Below, piece by piece: positions 1-9,828 of a stretch of DNA of 64,000 bases. The stretch is taken from contig CP087213.1 in the NCBI GenBank assembly GCA_020912385.1, positions 1,922,001 through 1,986,000 on the forward strand. Direction: 5' to 3'. The stretch comes from Neofusicoccum parvum. Lineage: Eukaryota > Ascomycota > Dothideomycetes > Botryosphaeriales > Botryosphaeriaceae. The notes under the pieces are model-generated. The model was not told the origin of the DNA, searched no databases, and was given only the letters and a program-made list of their open reading frames with translations. Each line of letters begins with the position of its first letter. The first letter of the stretch is position 1. Both the position numbers and the translations under genes were made by a program.

Positions 1-520
1 TTGACGTCTATTGTTTACTTAAATTAAGCCGGGGTGGAGTGAAAGTCACCAATGCGACCGTAGGGTCGCACCGAGCTGGTCCGTCGAACACGAGCTCTGC
101 TCTCTGAGAATAAACGGCGCGCCGGAGTAGCGCGGTGGAAATACGAGCCCTTGGCTCCTGCACCACCCACATCGCCGCTGGCACCGGGGCGAGCTGTGCT
201 AACCGTGTCGCCAAGCACGAGGGCAAACAAGCTACCACCACTTACCGCATCGACCCCGATTTTTCCGTTTCTTTACGTCTCGAACTGTGGGTTCCTCATG
301 TGATGGCCGTGCTCGTGCTCCGTATTTCCTGCACCTTGCACTCTTCTCCGCACCTCGACGGTGCCAATTTTAGCAGTCCACCCGCATCCGAGCGTCCTTC
401 GCCCACCGGTCTGCCAGCGTGCCAGAGCCGATGGTCTTGCGGTGACGTCGTATCCAGCTCTCCTATTGTCCACTGTTGCCAGCGCAGAGCTGCTCTGCCG
501 TTTCCGTGCAGCCCGTCGAA
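1..520. other. Intergenic start of window
   Basis: No coding region can be supported here. Short open frames exist on both strands but none has a recognisable domain, a good start context or splice signals linking it to another exon. The 3' part is the promoter region of the small secreted protein gene that starts at 641. Confidence 0.5.
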
Positions 521-527
521 TATATAA
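521..527 (+). promoter_or_regulatory. TATA box of the small secreted protein gene
   Basis: The sequence tatataa lies 114 bases upstream of the ATG at 641. It is followed by a C/A-rich leader with repeated ccaccacc and ccaaaa tracts, which is typical of strongly expressed fungal genes for secreted proteins. The assignment is by position and consensus only. Confidence 0.6.
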
Positions 528-640
528 ACCCGCCTGCCATCTCCCCAATTGACCTTCCCATCATCACCAACTCAAACAATCGCTTCCAAACAACCAATTC
601 CACCACCAAAAACCAACCCACCACCACCCCAACCGCCAAA

Positions 641-1081
641 ATGCAGTTCTCCACCCTCTTCCTCGCCCTCACGGCCGCCGCCACCACCACCCTCGCCGCC
701 CCCGTCGAGCTCGAGGCCAAGCTCATGACGGCCACGGCCTCGCAGTGGACCATCACGGGCTTCACGCGCACCTGCAACACCGCCGACACCTCCTGCCACG
801 TCGCCTTCGGCGTCAACCGCAACGACGGCTCGGCGGTCCAGCAGTGCGGCTACGACGTCACGGGCGCGCCGGCGTCCCGCACCGACTACAACTCCGTCGG
901 CTGCGGCGCCTACACCATCTCGTCGGGCTGGTCCGGCCAGTTCGGCCCCGACGCCGGCTTCACCACCCTGGCCGTCACCGACCGCAAGCAGATCATCTAC
1001 CCCGCCTACACCGACAAGCAGCTCGTCAACGGCCAGAAGGTCAGCCCCGACCAGAGCTACGCGCCCCAGGCTCTTCCTTGA
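641..1081 (+). CDS. Small secreted cysteine-containing protein, 146 aa
   Basis: This is an intronless 146-residue protein. Residues 1 to about 19 (MQFSTLFLALTAAATTTLAA) form a clear signal peptide, followed by a short acidic pro-like stretch. The mature part has four cysteines (RTC, TSC, QQC, VGC), compatible with two disulfides, and alternating hydrophobic patterning that suggests a beta-sheet fold. The ATG is preceded by cgccaaa, a good fungal start context, so I start here rather than at an upstream in-frame ATG in the leader. The motif around WTITGFTRTC and the SSGWSGQFGP segment resemble small secreted fungal proteins often annotated as hypersensitive-response-inducing; that recollection is not verified. 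Secretion is well supported; function is unknown. Confidence 0.85.
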   Translation: MQFSTLFLALTAAATTTLAAPVELEAKLMTATASQWTITGFTRTCNTADTSCHVAFGVNRNDGSAVQQCGYDVTGAPASRTDYNSVGCGAYTISSGWSGQFGPDAGFTTLAVTDRKQIIYPAYTDKQLVNGQKVSPDQSYAPQALP

Positions 1082-2951
1082 ACGGAGATTTGATGATGGA
1101 TTGAGTGTATCATGAGAGTTGCATGGGTGGGAGGATGAAAATGAGATGGGATGGGATGGGACGGGAGCATCGTTCTGCAGCCGACATTCCTTAATGCGTA
1201 ATCTTAATTCTTACCGCAATCTTCCTTGCTCTTGCCCTGTGATTTGCCTCTTGGGCTGTGGTTTAAAACCGGCCCTGCCCTTCCCGACACCCGCGCCCAT
1301 CTCAACGACAGTGGGAAAAGTTCACGTACACCTTACAAAATAATCACTACTTCTGCTTGTCTAGCTGACTTGATGCCCGCACTCAGCCTTGCTCTCGCAA
1401 AGGTGCATAGGAACTTGTCCTGGCAGACACTTTCAACAGCAGGGGATATCCAATATCATTAGCTTCTCAGTCACATTAATATTAAGAATTGTCATTGCCG
1501 TTCAGCAACGTGGTATGATGCTGGGAAACCTTGTCTTGGCCTGATTCAGTAGCATTTCCTGCTGAGAATAGCCGGCTGTTGTCAAGGCCGGCTTCGCAAA
1601 AACAAAGAGAGGAACAAAAAGAAAACCAGTAAGATTGTAGTCTTTCAGAGTGAAACAAGACACTCGGTGTAGATTTCGTACCGATTGCAGTCACAAAGAT
1701 CCTCAGTCCTGTGCCGTTGATACGTTTGCAGGGATTTTTATAGGTAGACCGTAGAGTGAAGGGGCCAAGTGGTGATACTTCAGGTCTCGTGGCCGGGAAA
1801 CAGATGATGGCGCTGACAAGGTGCTTTGAGGTATTTGTGGTTAGCCCCGTGGTGATTAGTTCTATTGGAGGCAACTGCCATGGCACGGGTTGATGTACTC
1901 CTTCGAGGAGCATCATGTGAGATAAGATACTGGGTTCCGCAACACTCGATATCAGGTTTGTGCCTGGAGCTCTGGGTTCATCCCTATGGGTTGTCTTTCC
2001 TCACTTGGACAAAATCTGCATTGAATACGACTCGCTTCCGGACGGTTGTGAAAGTCACTACTTTGCGTGCTTCTCTTGTCTTTCTCGATGCTCTTGAGGC
2101 CCTCTTTGACGTCACATAAAGCAATGGATGCGTGTCAGCATTAAGCATTTTTGATGAGCGCCCCAACCTACTCCATGCTCATCACCCGACACTCCCGCTC
2201 ACCAGCATCACGCAAAACTGCCGAACCGCACCAAAGCCACAACCTGGAGCTTCTGCATTACCCAACGAATAAAGACGTAAGTTAAAGAAGCGCATCCCAG
2301 GCGAGCAGGATGCCCCTAATTTCCAGAAAAACAGCAGCCCCAACAGTCAGCCACTCAAATTCCTCATCACGAAGCCAACCCACACTAGTTCATGGGTAAT
2401 CATCTGTCGTGAAAAACAAAAGGCAGAACATGAGGGATAAACCTGAGCTCCCCCGAAAAAGAGCAGGAAGCCCAGCAGTGGCCGTTGTTGGGTCCGTGGC
2501 GAAGGAGGTGGAGGGGGCTTTCATAAGAATGCGGCTGGAGGGCGGGTGGTCTCGTGAACGAATCGCTGGACAAATGACTGTTTCACATGAGTGTGGCTTC
2601 TGGTGAGGATATTTGGATTGCCGTTTTGTAGACTCTTGTTGTTGATAGACCTGTTGCACCATGGGCTTGCGATGGTGGCCACGGAGGGCGCGACTTCGTA
2701 GAGCACGAACTTGGTCCATAGCGCTCGATATTCCAACCAATGCCTAGCACACGTGAACTTCAATGTCAAGAAATCTGCATCCCGTACAATAACTCCACTT
2801 GAGTATACCAATGGCGCCGGAATGAGGCCGTCCATGATGATATCTACCAACGCCACAAAAAGACACCAGAACCAGCAGCGACCTCAATGCGCCCAAAACA
2901 ATGTTCGAGAACAACGCACAACCCTTCCATGACCCTTCCAGACCACTCCCC
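1082..2951. other. Long intergenic stretch, no supported gene
   Basis: About 1.9 kb without a gene I can support. Several frames of 80 to 145 codons are open on both strands, but they lack recognisable motifs, signal peptides or credible splice-linked exons. A minus-strand stretch near 2521-2856 looks slightly protein-like and might be a gene relic. The 3' ends of the flanking genes lie at both edges. Confidence 0.4.
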
Positions 2952-5900
2952 TCACATCTTCCTCCTCCCCGGCGCCATGAACGGCTTGTTCACGCCCCCA
3001 GCCCCCCACCCCTGCACGCTCCTCCTCATCCCCAACGTCTTCCTCGCCGGACCCATCCCACCCGTCAGCTGCGCCACCGACGTGCTGTGCAGCGTCGTCG
3101 CCGGCACGAAATCCCCAACCTCATCGCCCCGTCCCTCCTCGCCACCGCCCTCCCGCTCCGCGCCGCCGACGACGACCTCGGCCGACCCGACCTCGTGTTC
3201 CGCCGGCTCGACGTCGGGGCTGAACTCACCGTCAGCCTGGCGATGCTCGGACCCCTCAGCCCTGCCGTCAGGCTCAGGCGATCTGGGCGGCGAGCTGGAC
3301 ATGAAGGAATACGGCCTCCTGGCGGCCCCTTCGTATTGATCCTCGTATTTTTTCCGCGCGGGCCGGCCGTGCAGGGGCGCGGTGCGCAGCTTGTGTCCCG
3401 GGCCGTCTGATGCCTGCCTGTGCAAGGCCGCCGGCGGAGGGCCGGATGGCAGCTGTCCCCGCACGTTCTGGATTTCTTGGAGGGGAGCCGCTGCTGCCTG
3501 TGCTGGTTGTGGCGCCGTGTGGGCGCGTTTGAGGGAAGCGGGTTGGCGGGTGCGGGCCGATGTGATGGGATGGCTTGCGGCGTTGATGGCGCTGGGAGTG
3601 GCTGCCGCCGTGGCTGTTGCTTGGTTTTTAAGCTTCTTTTCGCGGACAAAGCTTATCGCATCGCGCACTTGGTTGTCTGGTGTGTGGTCTGGCTTCTTGG
3701 CTGCAGGTCTGCCAAAGAAGCTTGTGATGCTGCCTTGACCTGCAGTCCGCTTGGCTGCTTCGTTACCGCCTTTGCCGACGTCGATTCCTCGTGCCCGTGC
3801 TGCGTCTTTGGATTGGGCGATGGCATGTTCGTGTGCAAGTAATTTCTCCGCCCGCTGCAACGCCTTGGCTTCGGCGGCATCTCCCATCTCGCGCATCCGA
3901 GCGCCGGCGCTCATGAAACCGGCAGATGGTGGTAGCGTCGAATTCGATATTGAAAATGACGAGGTCTGGTCCATCGTTACAGAGATATTGCTTCCTGACA
4001 GGGATACTGGCACGTAGTCATTTGCACGCCGCCGCTTGGAGCTCGGTTCTTCGGACGTATTCCTATTATAGAAGTCCCAGGATGTTGCTTTGGGATCCAC
4101 ATCTTCTCCGTCAAGCGGGTAATAGTCGTCTTCCAAACGATCAATCAGGTCGCGGCCTGTCCTGCACCGAGATTCGGGAGGGCACTCTCTGCGCAAGATT
4201 CGCGCGAGGTCCTGGGTCAGGGTGTACCTGAAAGTTGGGCCGCGTTTGATGAAGAAGCTGTTCATCTTCGGGCTCGAAATGAACGGCGATAACGTCGTGC
4301 TCTCCTTCTGCGAGCTCTTCATAGGGCAGCTTAAGTAGAGAAGCGACTGTGCTCGAGTCATTCCGACGTACAGTAACCGTCTCTCTTCGTCGTGATCTTC
4401 AGCTCGTGAATGTGGTATTGACCCCTCGTAGGCTGCTGGAATAAAGACAACAGGCCACTCGAGACCCTTGGCGGCATGAATGGTCGATATGGTGACCTGC
4501 TCGGTGGTTGCGCCTTCTTCTTGCTGAACTTCGGTGGAAAGTGCAACATTGGCAAGAAACCGAGCCAGCTGATCCTCTGCACTCGACAGCTCACGTTGCT
4601 CGACGCCGTCGATTTGCGGTAATGACTCCTCGTTGAGCTCTGTTCCTTCATCCTCGGCCACAGAAGCGTCTGTAGCTTGCACGATCAGTTCCTCCACGTT
4701 CGCCCATCTACCTTCGAAATCCTCTGGGTGAGATTTCTGTAGGTATTCCTGGAACGAGAGCTTCTTCATGACATGTGAAATAAGATCCAGAAGGGAGCAT
4801 GGCGTGGTTTCGGCAGCTGACATCTTCTTTTGCGAGGTCAAAATGATATTGACGAATGACTGGATCCCCTTCTCCGCCTGTGCTGAAAGCTTTGTCTTCG
4901 GCCTCCGGTTGCCTTGTGCTGCGTCGAGAATGATGCTCCACAGAGATACTTTCTTTTCTTCAGCCTCCTCAAGGAGACCTCGGATAGTAACATCGCCAAC
5001 TTTCCGCGAGGGGGTGTTGATTATGCGGACTAAAGCGTCGTTGTGGTTAGGTCTATTGATGACACGAAGATAGTCAAGAAGAAGTTTGACTTCAATCCGG
5101 TCGAAGAACCGGAGGCCGCCCACCATGCGGTACGGAATCCCAGCCTTTCCGAGGGCTGATTCAATATGGCGTGACAAAGCGGCAGAACGGAGCAGAATCG
5201 CAAAGTCGGAGTGGTTCAGAAGCTTTCCAGTCAATGCCTGAGAGCGTTGGATTTCGGTGACGATCCAAGATGCTTCGATCGCGGCGGAGGGTAAGCGCCG
5301 CAACACTGGTACTTCTCCAGGGCAATGAGTCGCGAACAGTGCTTTGGCGGGACGGCTCTCGTCTTGCTCGATGACCTGCTGGGCCGATTGCAAGATTGCG
5401 CCTCCGGACCTGTAGTTCTCCTGCAGGATGGAGACGAGGGTATCTGGATAGTCTTTCTGCATGGTCTTGAGATTCTTGATTTCCGCCGACCGGAAACCAT
5501 AGATACTCTGGTCCGGGTCACCAACGATGGTAATGTTCTTCCGGTACTGGGCCATAAGGCGCATGAGCTCATACTGAACGTGGTTCGTGTCCTGGAATTC
5601 GTCGATGAGAACCGCCTGGATATTGGAGACGCATTCCGGGCGCTTTCGCAAAAGGTCGACGCATCGCAGGAGTAGGTCATCGTAGTCCAGGAGGTTGGAT
5701 CCTTTCAAGGTTTCTTCATACTCAGAGTAGATAGCCGCGAACTCCTGCTGCTCTGCTGGTTTTTGGGTTGCGGCATACTCGTCGCAACCGATGCTTCGAG
5801 CCTTCAGCCCGGAGATTCGTGACCTGGCGGCAGACGGCTCGACGCCATAGCCACGACGCTTGATGATGCGCTTGATGATGGCAGTTGTGTCGGAGGTATC

Positions 5901-6239
5901 GGCAATGCCAAAGTTCTTCTCAATGCCGATGTGCTGTCCGTAGAAGCAGAGGAAACGGCGAGCGACCGAGTGGAACGTGCCGAGGATCAACTTCGCCTCC
6001 ACGCCATCTCCGACGAGACCGCGGATGCGCTCCTTCATCTCTCGCGCAGCCTTGATGGTGAAGGTACACACGATGATGTTCCAAGGCTTGAAGCCGCAAT
6101 GCGAGGTGAGGTAGGCGACGCGCGCAGTTAGGGTTTTTGTCTTCCCGGATCCAGGTGGCGCGAGGACCTGAAGCACTGAGGCCGAGCTCGAGACGGCGCT
6201 TCTCTGGGCTTCATTGAGGCTGGACAGGAGGTCATCCAT
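2952..6239 (-). CDS. SRS2: UvrD/Rep-family DNA helicase, Srs2-like anti-recombinase
   Basis: This is an intronless 1095-residue superfamily 1A helicase. Walker A (APPGSGKT) is at residues 27-34 and motif II (DEFQD) at 213-217. Motif III (GDPDQSIYGFRSAE), motif IV (NYRSG), motif V (TIHAAKGLEW) and motif VI (LLYVGMTRAQ) follow in order, so the ATPase core looks complete. The start is the ATG giving MDDLLSSLNEAQRSAV, where family homology begins; an in-frame extension of 49 codons upstream is not protein-like. Yeast Srs2 translocates 3'-5' on ssDNA, strips Rad51 filaments and is recruited by SUMO-PCNA. The long C-terminal tail is basic and low in complexity. It carries QGSITSFF at about residues 835-842, a textbook PCNA-interacting box, and a VNKPF motif near the end. 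Srs2 is preferred over a generic UvrD homologue because of length and tail. Confidence 0.9.
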   Translation of the reverse strand: MDDLLSSLNEAQRSAVSSSASVLQVLAPPGSGKTKTLTARVAYLTSHCGFKPWNIIVCTFTIKAAREMKERIRGLVGDGVEAKLILGTFHSVARRFLCFYGQHIGIEKNFGIADTSDTTAIIKRIIKRRGYGVEPSAARSRISGLKARSIGCDEYAATQKPAEQQEFAAIYSEYEETLKGSNLLDYDDLLLRCVDLLRKRPECVSNIQAVLIDEFQDTNHVQYELMRLMAQYRKNITIVGDPDQSIYGFRSAEIKNLKTMQKDYPDTLVSILQENYRSGGAILQSAQQVIEQDESRPAKALFATHCPGEVPVLRRLPSAAIEASWIVTEIQRSQALTGKLLNHSDFAILLRSAALSRHIESALGKAGIPYRMVGGLRFFDRIEVKLLLDYLRVINRPNHNDALVRIINTPSRKVGDVTIRGLLEEAEEKKVSLWSIILDAAQGNRRPKTKLSAQAEKGIQSFVNIILTSQKKMSAAETTPCSLLDLISHVMKKLSFQEYLQKSHPEDFEGRWANVEELIVQATDASVAEDEGTELNEESLPQIDGVEQRELSSAEDQLARFLANVALSTEVQQEEGATTEQVTISTIHAAKGLEWPVVFIPAAYEGSIPHSRAEDHDEERRLLYVGMTRAQSLLYLSCPMKSSQKESTTLSPFISSPKMNSFFIKRGPTFRYTLTQDLARILRRECPPESRCRTGRDLIDRLEDDYYPLDGEDVDPKATSWDFYNRNTSEEPSSKRRRANDYVPVSLSGSNISVTMDQTSSFSISNSTLPPSAGFMSAGARMREMGDAAEAKALQRAEKLLAHEHAIAQSKDAARARGIDVGKGGNEAAKRTAGQGSITSFFGRPAAKKPDHTPDNQVRDAISFVREKKLKNQATATAAATPSAINAASHPITSARTRQPASLKRAHTAPQPAQAAAAPLQEIQNVRGQLPSGPPPAALHRQASDGPGHKLRTAPLHGRPARKKYEDQYEGAARRPYSFMSSSPPRSPEPDGRAEGSEHRQADGEFSPDVEPAEHEVGSAEVVVGGAEREGGGEEGRGDEVGDFVPATTLHSTSVAQLTGGMGPARKTLGMRRSVQGWGAGGVNKPFMAPGRRKM
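3714..3737 (-). other. PIP box coding segment in the Srs2-like helicase
   Basis: Codons here give Q-G-S-I-T-S-F-F, an exact match to the PCNA-interacting consensus Q-x-x-(I/L/M)-x-x-(F/Y)-(F/Y). It sits in the disordered tail after the helicase core, followed by basic residues (GRPAAKK), as in many functional PIP boxes. Binding itself is inferred. Confidence 0.75.
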
Positions 6240-6629
6240 GGGGATCGCGGCGGAGCGAGTGTGGCTGTCATGAGGTTGGTGACGCAAAACAACGGGAACG
6301 GGTCGGACGCGACTCGCGAGCGTAGGCGCGTCGGCACGTGACAACTGCCCCAGCGACCCCAACCCCGCGTCGCGCTGTTCAAGCATGTTGAAACAATCAG
6401 AAGCAGAGAGTAACAGTATTTAGAGCGCCTTGATTGACCAGGTCCATAACCTTAAGGTGCCGATCTACTGCAGGTTGCAAGAACGCCGTCCCCGCTGTCA
6501 TCGAGCAGGCACCACCGCCAGCGCTCCGGGTAGCTACAGAGCGCTGCCATCACAGGCCGCCAAAGCGCCGACCTCTCTCACCTCAACACCATCTAACAGT
6601 CCGTCCGTGGTGATCCTTCTTGAAGACCA
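6240..6629. other. Spacer between two minus-strand genes
   Basis: This 390-base gap holds the promoter and leader of the helicase gene and the 3' end of the next minus-strand gene. I see no coding sequence or obvious TATA box. Confidence 0.5.
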
Positions 6630-7523
6630 TCATCGGTCGACCTGGCCGACCTTCCCGATGAACCACTCATGTGTATCGTAAACGAAGCCAGCGCCCTCCG
6701 AGCCCTCTTCGAAACCGATGCTCTCATCCGCGCGAATGGCATCGCGAAACTCCTTGGCCAAAATGCTTAAGATCTGCTGCCTTGTCATGACCCACTGCGC
6801 CGACTCATCTTTTGCTGCCGGCGGCGGTGGCTTCCGGTAGCTGACAAGGACGACGAGGAGCTTGAACATCTCGCCAGCCAGGAACGGAACCTCCAGACCG
6901 TCGGCCGGCATCTCCTCTATGATCTGCAGGAAGTACTCCGCATTCGCGTCCGTGTCCATGCCATCACGAGTATCCCTGGCCATCCTGTGGAACATCTTGC
7001 GGATGATCTTGTCCTGCTGCCGACCGAGGGTGCCGATCGCACCGAATTTACCCTGGCGAGCCAGATCGAAGATATTGGGTAGGCAAGGCTCGCCCAAGCG
7101 CTCGCGGAGCTGGTGGGGAGATGTGCTGACCATGAGTTGGCGGATCGTCGTACCGGCGTCGACTTTCTTCATGCCGCCGAACATGTTGTCCATGAACCTC
7201 ACACGCCTTGGCTTCGGAGAGGGCTTTCCAGGTTCACTGTTACCGGAAGATTTGGCTGGGGATGCGCCAGGAAGATTGTTCGCGGCATTGCGGCGGGCTG
7301 ATCGTGTGCGGATGGACAATGTGGTAGCTAAAGGCGATTCTAGAGTCTTCGGGGGTAAGCCGTGGAGCTGCACGCCATGGGCGCTCTGAATTTAGAGTAT
7401 TAGCGAATGGCAAACGTCTAGACAGACGCGAGGAGGACCTACCCTCGATGCGTTGGCCGGAGTACGCTTCCTCTTTTTCTTGAGTGTGTCGTTGCGATTG
7501 ATGGAGGTGTTTTGAATATCCAT
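6630..7523 (-). CDS. Conserved-looking protein of unknown function, 278 aa, with RVxF motif
   Basis: Two exons: 7523-7443 (27 codons) and 7385-6630. The intron 7386-7442 has a gtaggt donor, a gctaatac branch site and a ttcag acceptor, and the frame continues cleanly. The N-terminal 90 residues are basic and disordered, with KKKRKR as a probable nuclear signal. About residues 92-96 read RRVRF, a match to the RVxF docking motif for protein phosphatase 1. The rest appears folded and largely helical. It contains a Leu/Met-rich segment of about 30 residues (EVPFLAGEMFKLLVVLVSY) and ends HEWFIGKVGQVDR. I do not recognise the family. Nuclear location and PP1 binding are inferences from short motifs only. 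Confidence 0.75.
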
Positions 7524-8164
7524 ATCGTTGTTTGGGACGATGGGGATACGCTGGTCTGACTCTGTGGATTTGAGAATAGGCCGTGCTCGAACCAAGGGCA
7601 GAAGCCAGAAATAAAAGAGCGACGAATGCTCTCGGCGATGAAGGTGCAAGCGAAAGTGGTTTTGGCCCTGATACTCCGGTGCGGAGTAGCGGGCTATGCG
7701 GGTGTTTGGAGTCCAGTGACTCCAGTGATGCAAACACTGACCACACCAGCTGAACATGTGGGCCACCATTCACGAGTAGTTCCCTAAACACATCGAAGGC
7801 ACTTTCACTACTTCACTCCCTAACACAATAGGCTCGCGCGGTATTGTGTTAGAGAACGCGCCCCTCTACTCCTCCTTTAAATATCCTCCTCCGCTGTCCA
7901 CAGACACTGTCCTCTTTTCTTCCACAATTTCGTTCGCGCTTTACCCAGGCAGTACAAAAAAACTGGCCCCGCCTGTCCAAAGCACGTACAAACACCAATA
8001 TCGACGAGACCCACGGGCTTCGGCACTACCTCCAAACCATCATCCTCATCATCATCAACCAACGCGTATCCGCATCAACATCCGCGCTTGCAGCTTCGCG
8101 CTCTTCTTAAACCAACAACACTTCCACACTCTAACCACAACAACCTCATCATACAACATCCATA
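7524..8164. other. Divergent promoter region with an inverted repeat
   Basis: This 641-base region separates two divergently transcribed genes. It holds a perfect 11-base inverted repeat at 7820-7852, a TATA-like tttaaatat at 7876-7884, and a C/A-rich leader just before the ATG at 8165. Short open frames on the minus strand here are not convincing. Confidence 0.5.
7820..7852. repeat. Perfect 11-bp inverted repeat
   Basis: The arms ctaacacaata (7820-7830) and tattgtgttag (7842-7852) are exact reverse complements around an 11-base GC-rich spacer. It lies 297 bases upstream of one gene start and 312 bases upstream of the divergent one. It could be a dimeric transcription-factor site or form a hairpin in a leader transcript; the sequence does not decide which. 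Confidence 0.8.
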
Positions 8165-9171
8165 ATGCCCAGCAAGGAGTTCATGGAAACCCAGACGGGC
8201 ACAGTCAAGGAGAGGGGCAAGAAGGTTTTCATGACCAACTTCGTCCAGCGTAGCCGCGACAAGATCCGCCGCACTATCAACGAGAGGGTCATGGTTCGTC
8301 AGAACCGCACCATCAACCCTGCCGAAGTAAGCATCCCTCCCATTCTCTCCCCCGTTTCCATACCATGCCGCAAGCATTGTATACAGACCGGACAAAGCAC
8401 GAGCCCTTCTTCCACCTCACACCCAACCCCATCCAAGCATTGTACACTAACAACCCCCACCCCACAGGACCCCGACCGCAAGCGCAGTAACACCCAACGC
8501 CGCATGCAAGCCGAGATGGACGCCGAGCTCGTGCGCCCCCCTCCCTTCCCACACCCACCCAACCCTCCCGCTGACCACCCCTCCTCCACCAGTTCGGCAA
8601 CATGAGCGCCGCGACCGCCAACCGCTCCACCACCAACCAGACCCGCCCCGCCCCGATCCCAACCCCCCACACCACCCTCATCAGCGCCGCCGCCGCCATC
8701 CGCGCCTCCGCCCACGCCAACCCGACCGCTCGCCCACAGCACCGCCGCGGCACCGACAAGGCCAGCGTCAGCCCCGCCGCCCCCAGCACGGCCTCCGACA
8801 GCGACTCTTCTTCCCCGTCTTCTCCTCACGCCAGCGACGCAGACGCGGCCGCGGCCGAGGTCGCGGCGCTGCGCAAGAAGTACGCGCACGTCAACCGCGG
8901 CTTCTGGCCGGCGGCGGCGCGCGAGCTGGTCGAGGCGGCGGAGGCGGCGGAGGCGGAGGAGGAGAGGGCGGAGCGGTGCAGGAGCAGGGCGGGGAGGGCG
9001 AGGAAGGCGGCTAAGGAGAGGGGGGAGATGGAGAAGAAGGCGACGGAGAATGGGGGCGAGAAGAGGAAGAGGGTTGTGGAGGATGAGGGGGAGGAGAGCG
9101 AGGATGATGAGCCGGTTATTGTGCCGAAGAGGAAGCTGAGGAGGGTTGGACGCTTGGTGGGACGCTCGTGA
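8165..9171 (+). CDS. Unrecognised charged, probably nuclear protein, 267 aa
   Basis: Three exons: 8165-8326, 8468-8530 and 8593-9171. Intron 1 (141 bases) has gtaagc, a cactaac branch and cacag; intron 2 (62 bases) has gtgcgc, a gctgac branch and accag. All phases are zero. The N-terminal 75 residues are basic (GKKVFMTNFVQRSRDKIRR) and look structured. A Ser/Ala/Pro-rich linker follows, then KKYAHVNRGFWPAAARELVE. After that comes an Ala/Glu/Arg-rich helix of about 60 residues that could form a coiled coil, and an acidic patch followed by basic residues (VPKRKLRRVGR). I do not recognise the family. The C-terminal charge pattern suggests a nuclear or nucleic-acid-associated protein, which is inference. 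Confidence 0.7.
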
Positions 9172-9828
9172 GCGGAGGTGGGTAGAGGCGGAAGTTTGGT
9201 CTGGTGGCTGTGGTAGCGACTTCGGCTGGGGATGGTGGAGTTTCATGAGGGAGACGATCGTGAGGTTCCGGCTTTCTACTTGGTACATGGTGTTTTGGTC
9301 TTCTTTTGTGCTTTAGGTTTTGGCCTTGAGGTTCTTTTGCTGAAAATGACCTCCTGGCTATGCTTTTTTCTATTCAAGCCTTTACATACTGCTTCATATT
9401 ACGGTAAACTCATAAAAGCAAGTATAATGTATACACTCCTTACTCGCCATCACTCTCTTCTTGAAAGGTATTAATTTACGAATCAGGAAAAATTCCTAGA
9501 TGGACGGTGATACGCTTACCATGGACTCAAGGCTCCATCAGAGCCATGTGATATTCTTCAGGCATGCGTGCTGGTCTGGATTTGTAGATACTTGGAGGTC
9601 ACAATAGGACCAAGTCAGCTTGTCTTGGCCTTCGGAAGGAATGATTGACGGAGAAAAGAAATAGTTTATTTTGAAAGAGAAGCATCTTCATCAGGGTTCT
9701 AGACCTATGTCTATGATAGCCTACGAAGAATCTTTCAAATTATGAGCACGCCAGGGAAGCCGCAGCAGTAACCAGGAGACTTTGTCCCAACAAACCACCT
9801 ATTCTTGTTCTCAAGACCGGTCTGTAAC
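9172..9828. other. Convergent intergenic region
   Basis: About 650 bases between two convergent genes, somewhat AT-rich, holding the 3' ends of both. I see no gene or RNA feature. Confidence 0.5.

Noticed and set aside
8299..9288. A 329-codon minus-strand frame opposite the charged nuclear-type protein
   Set aside because: Its sequence is Arg/Leu/Gly-rich antisense noise of GC-rich exons and it crosses two well-supported introns of the sense gene.
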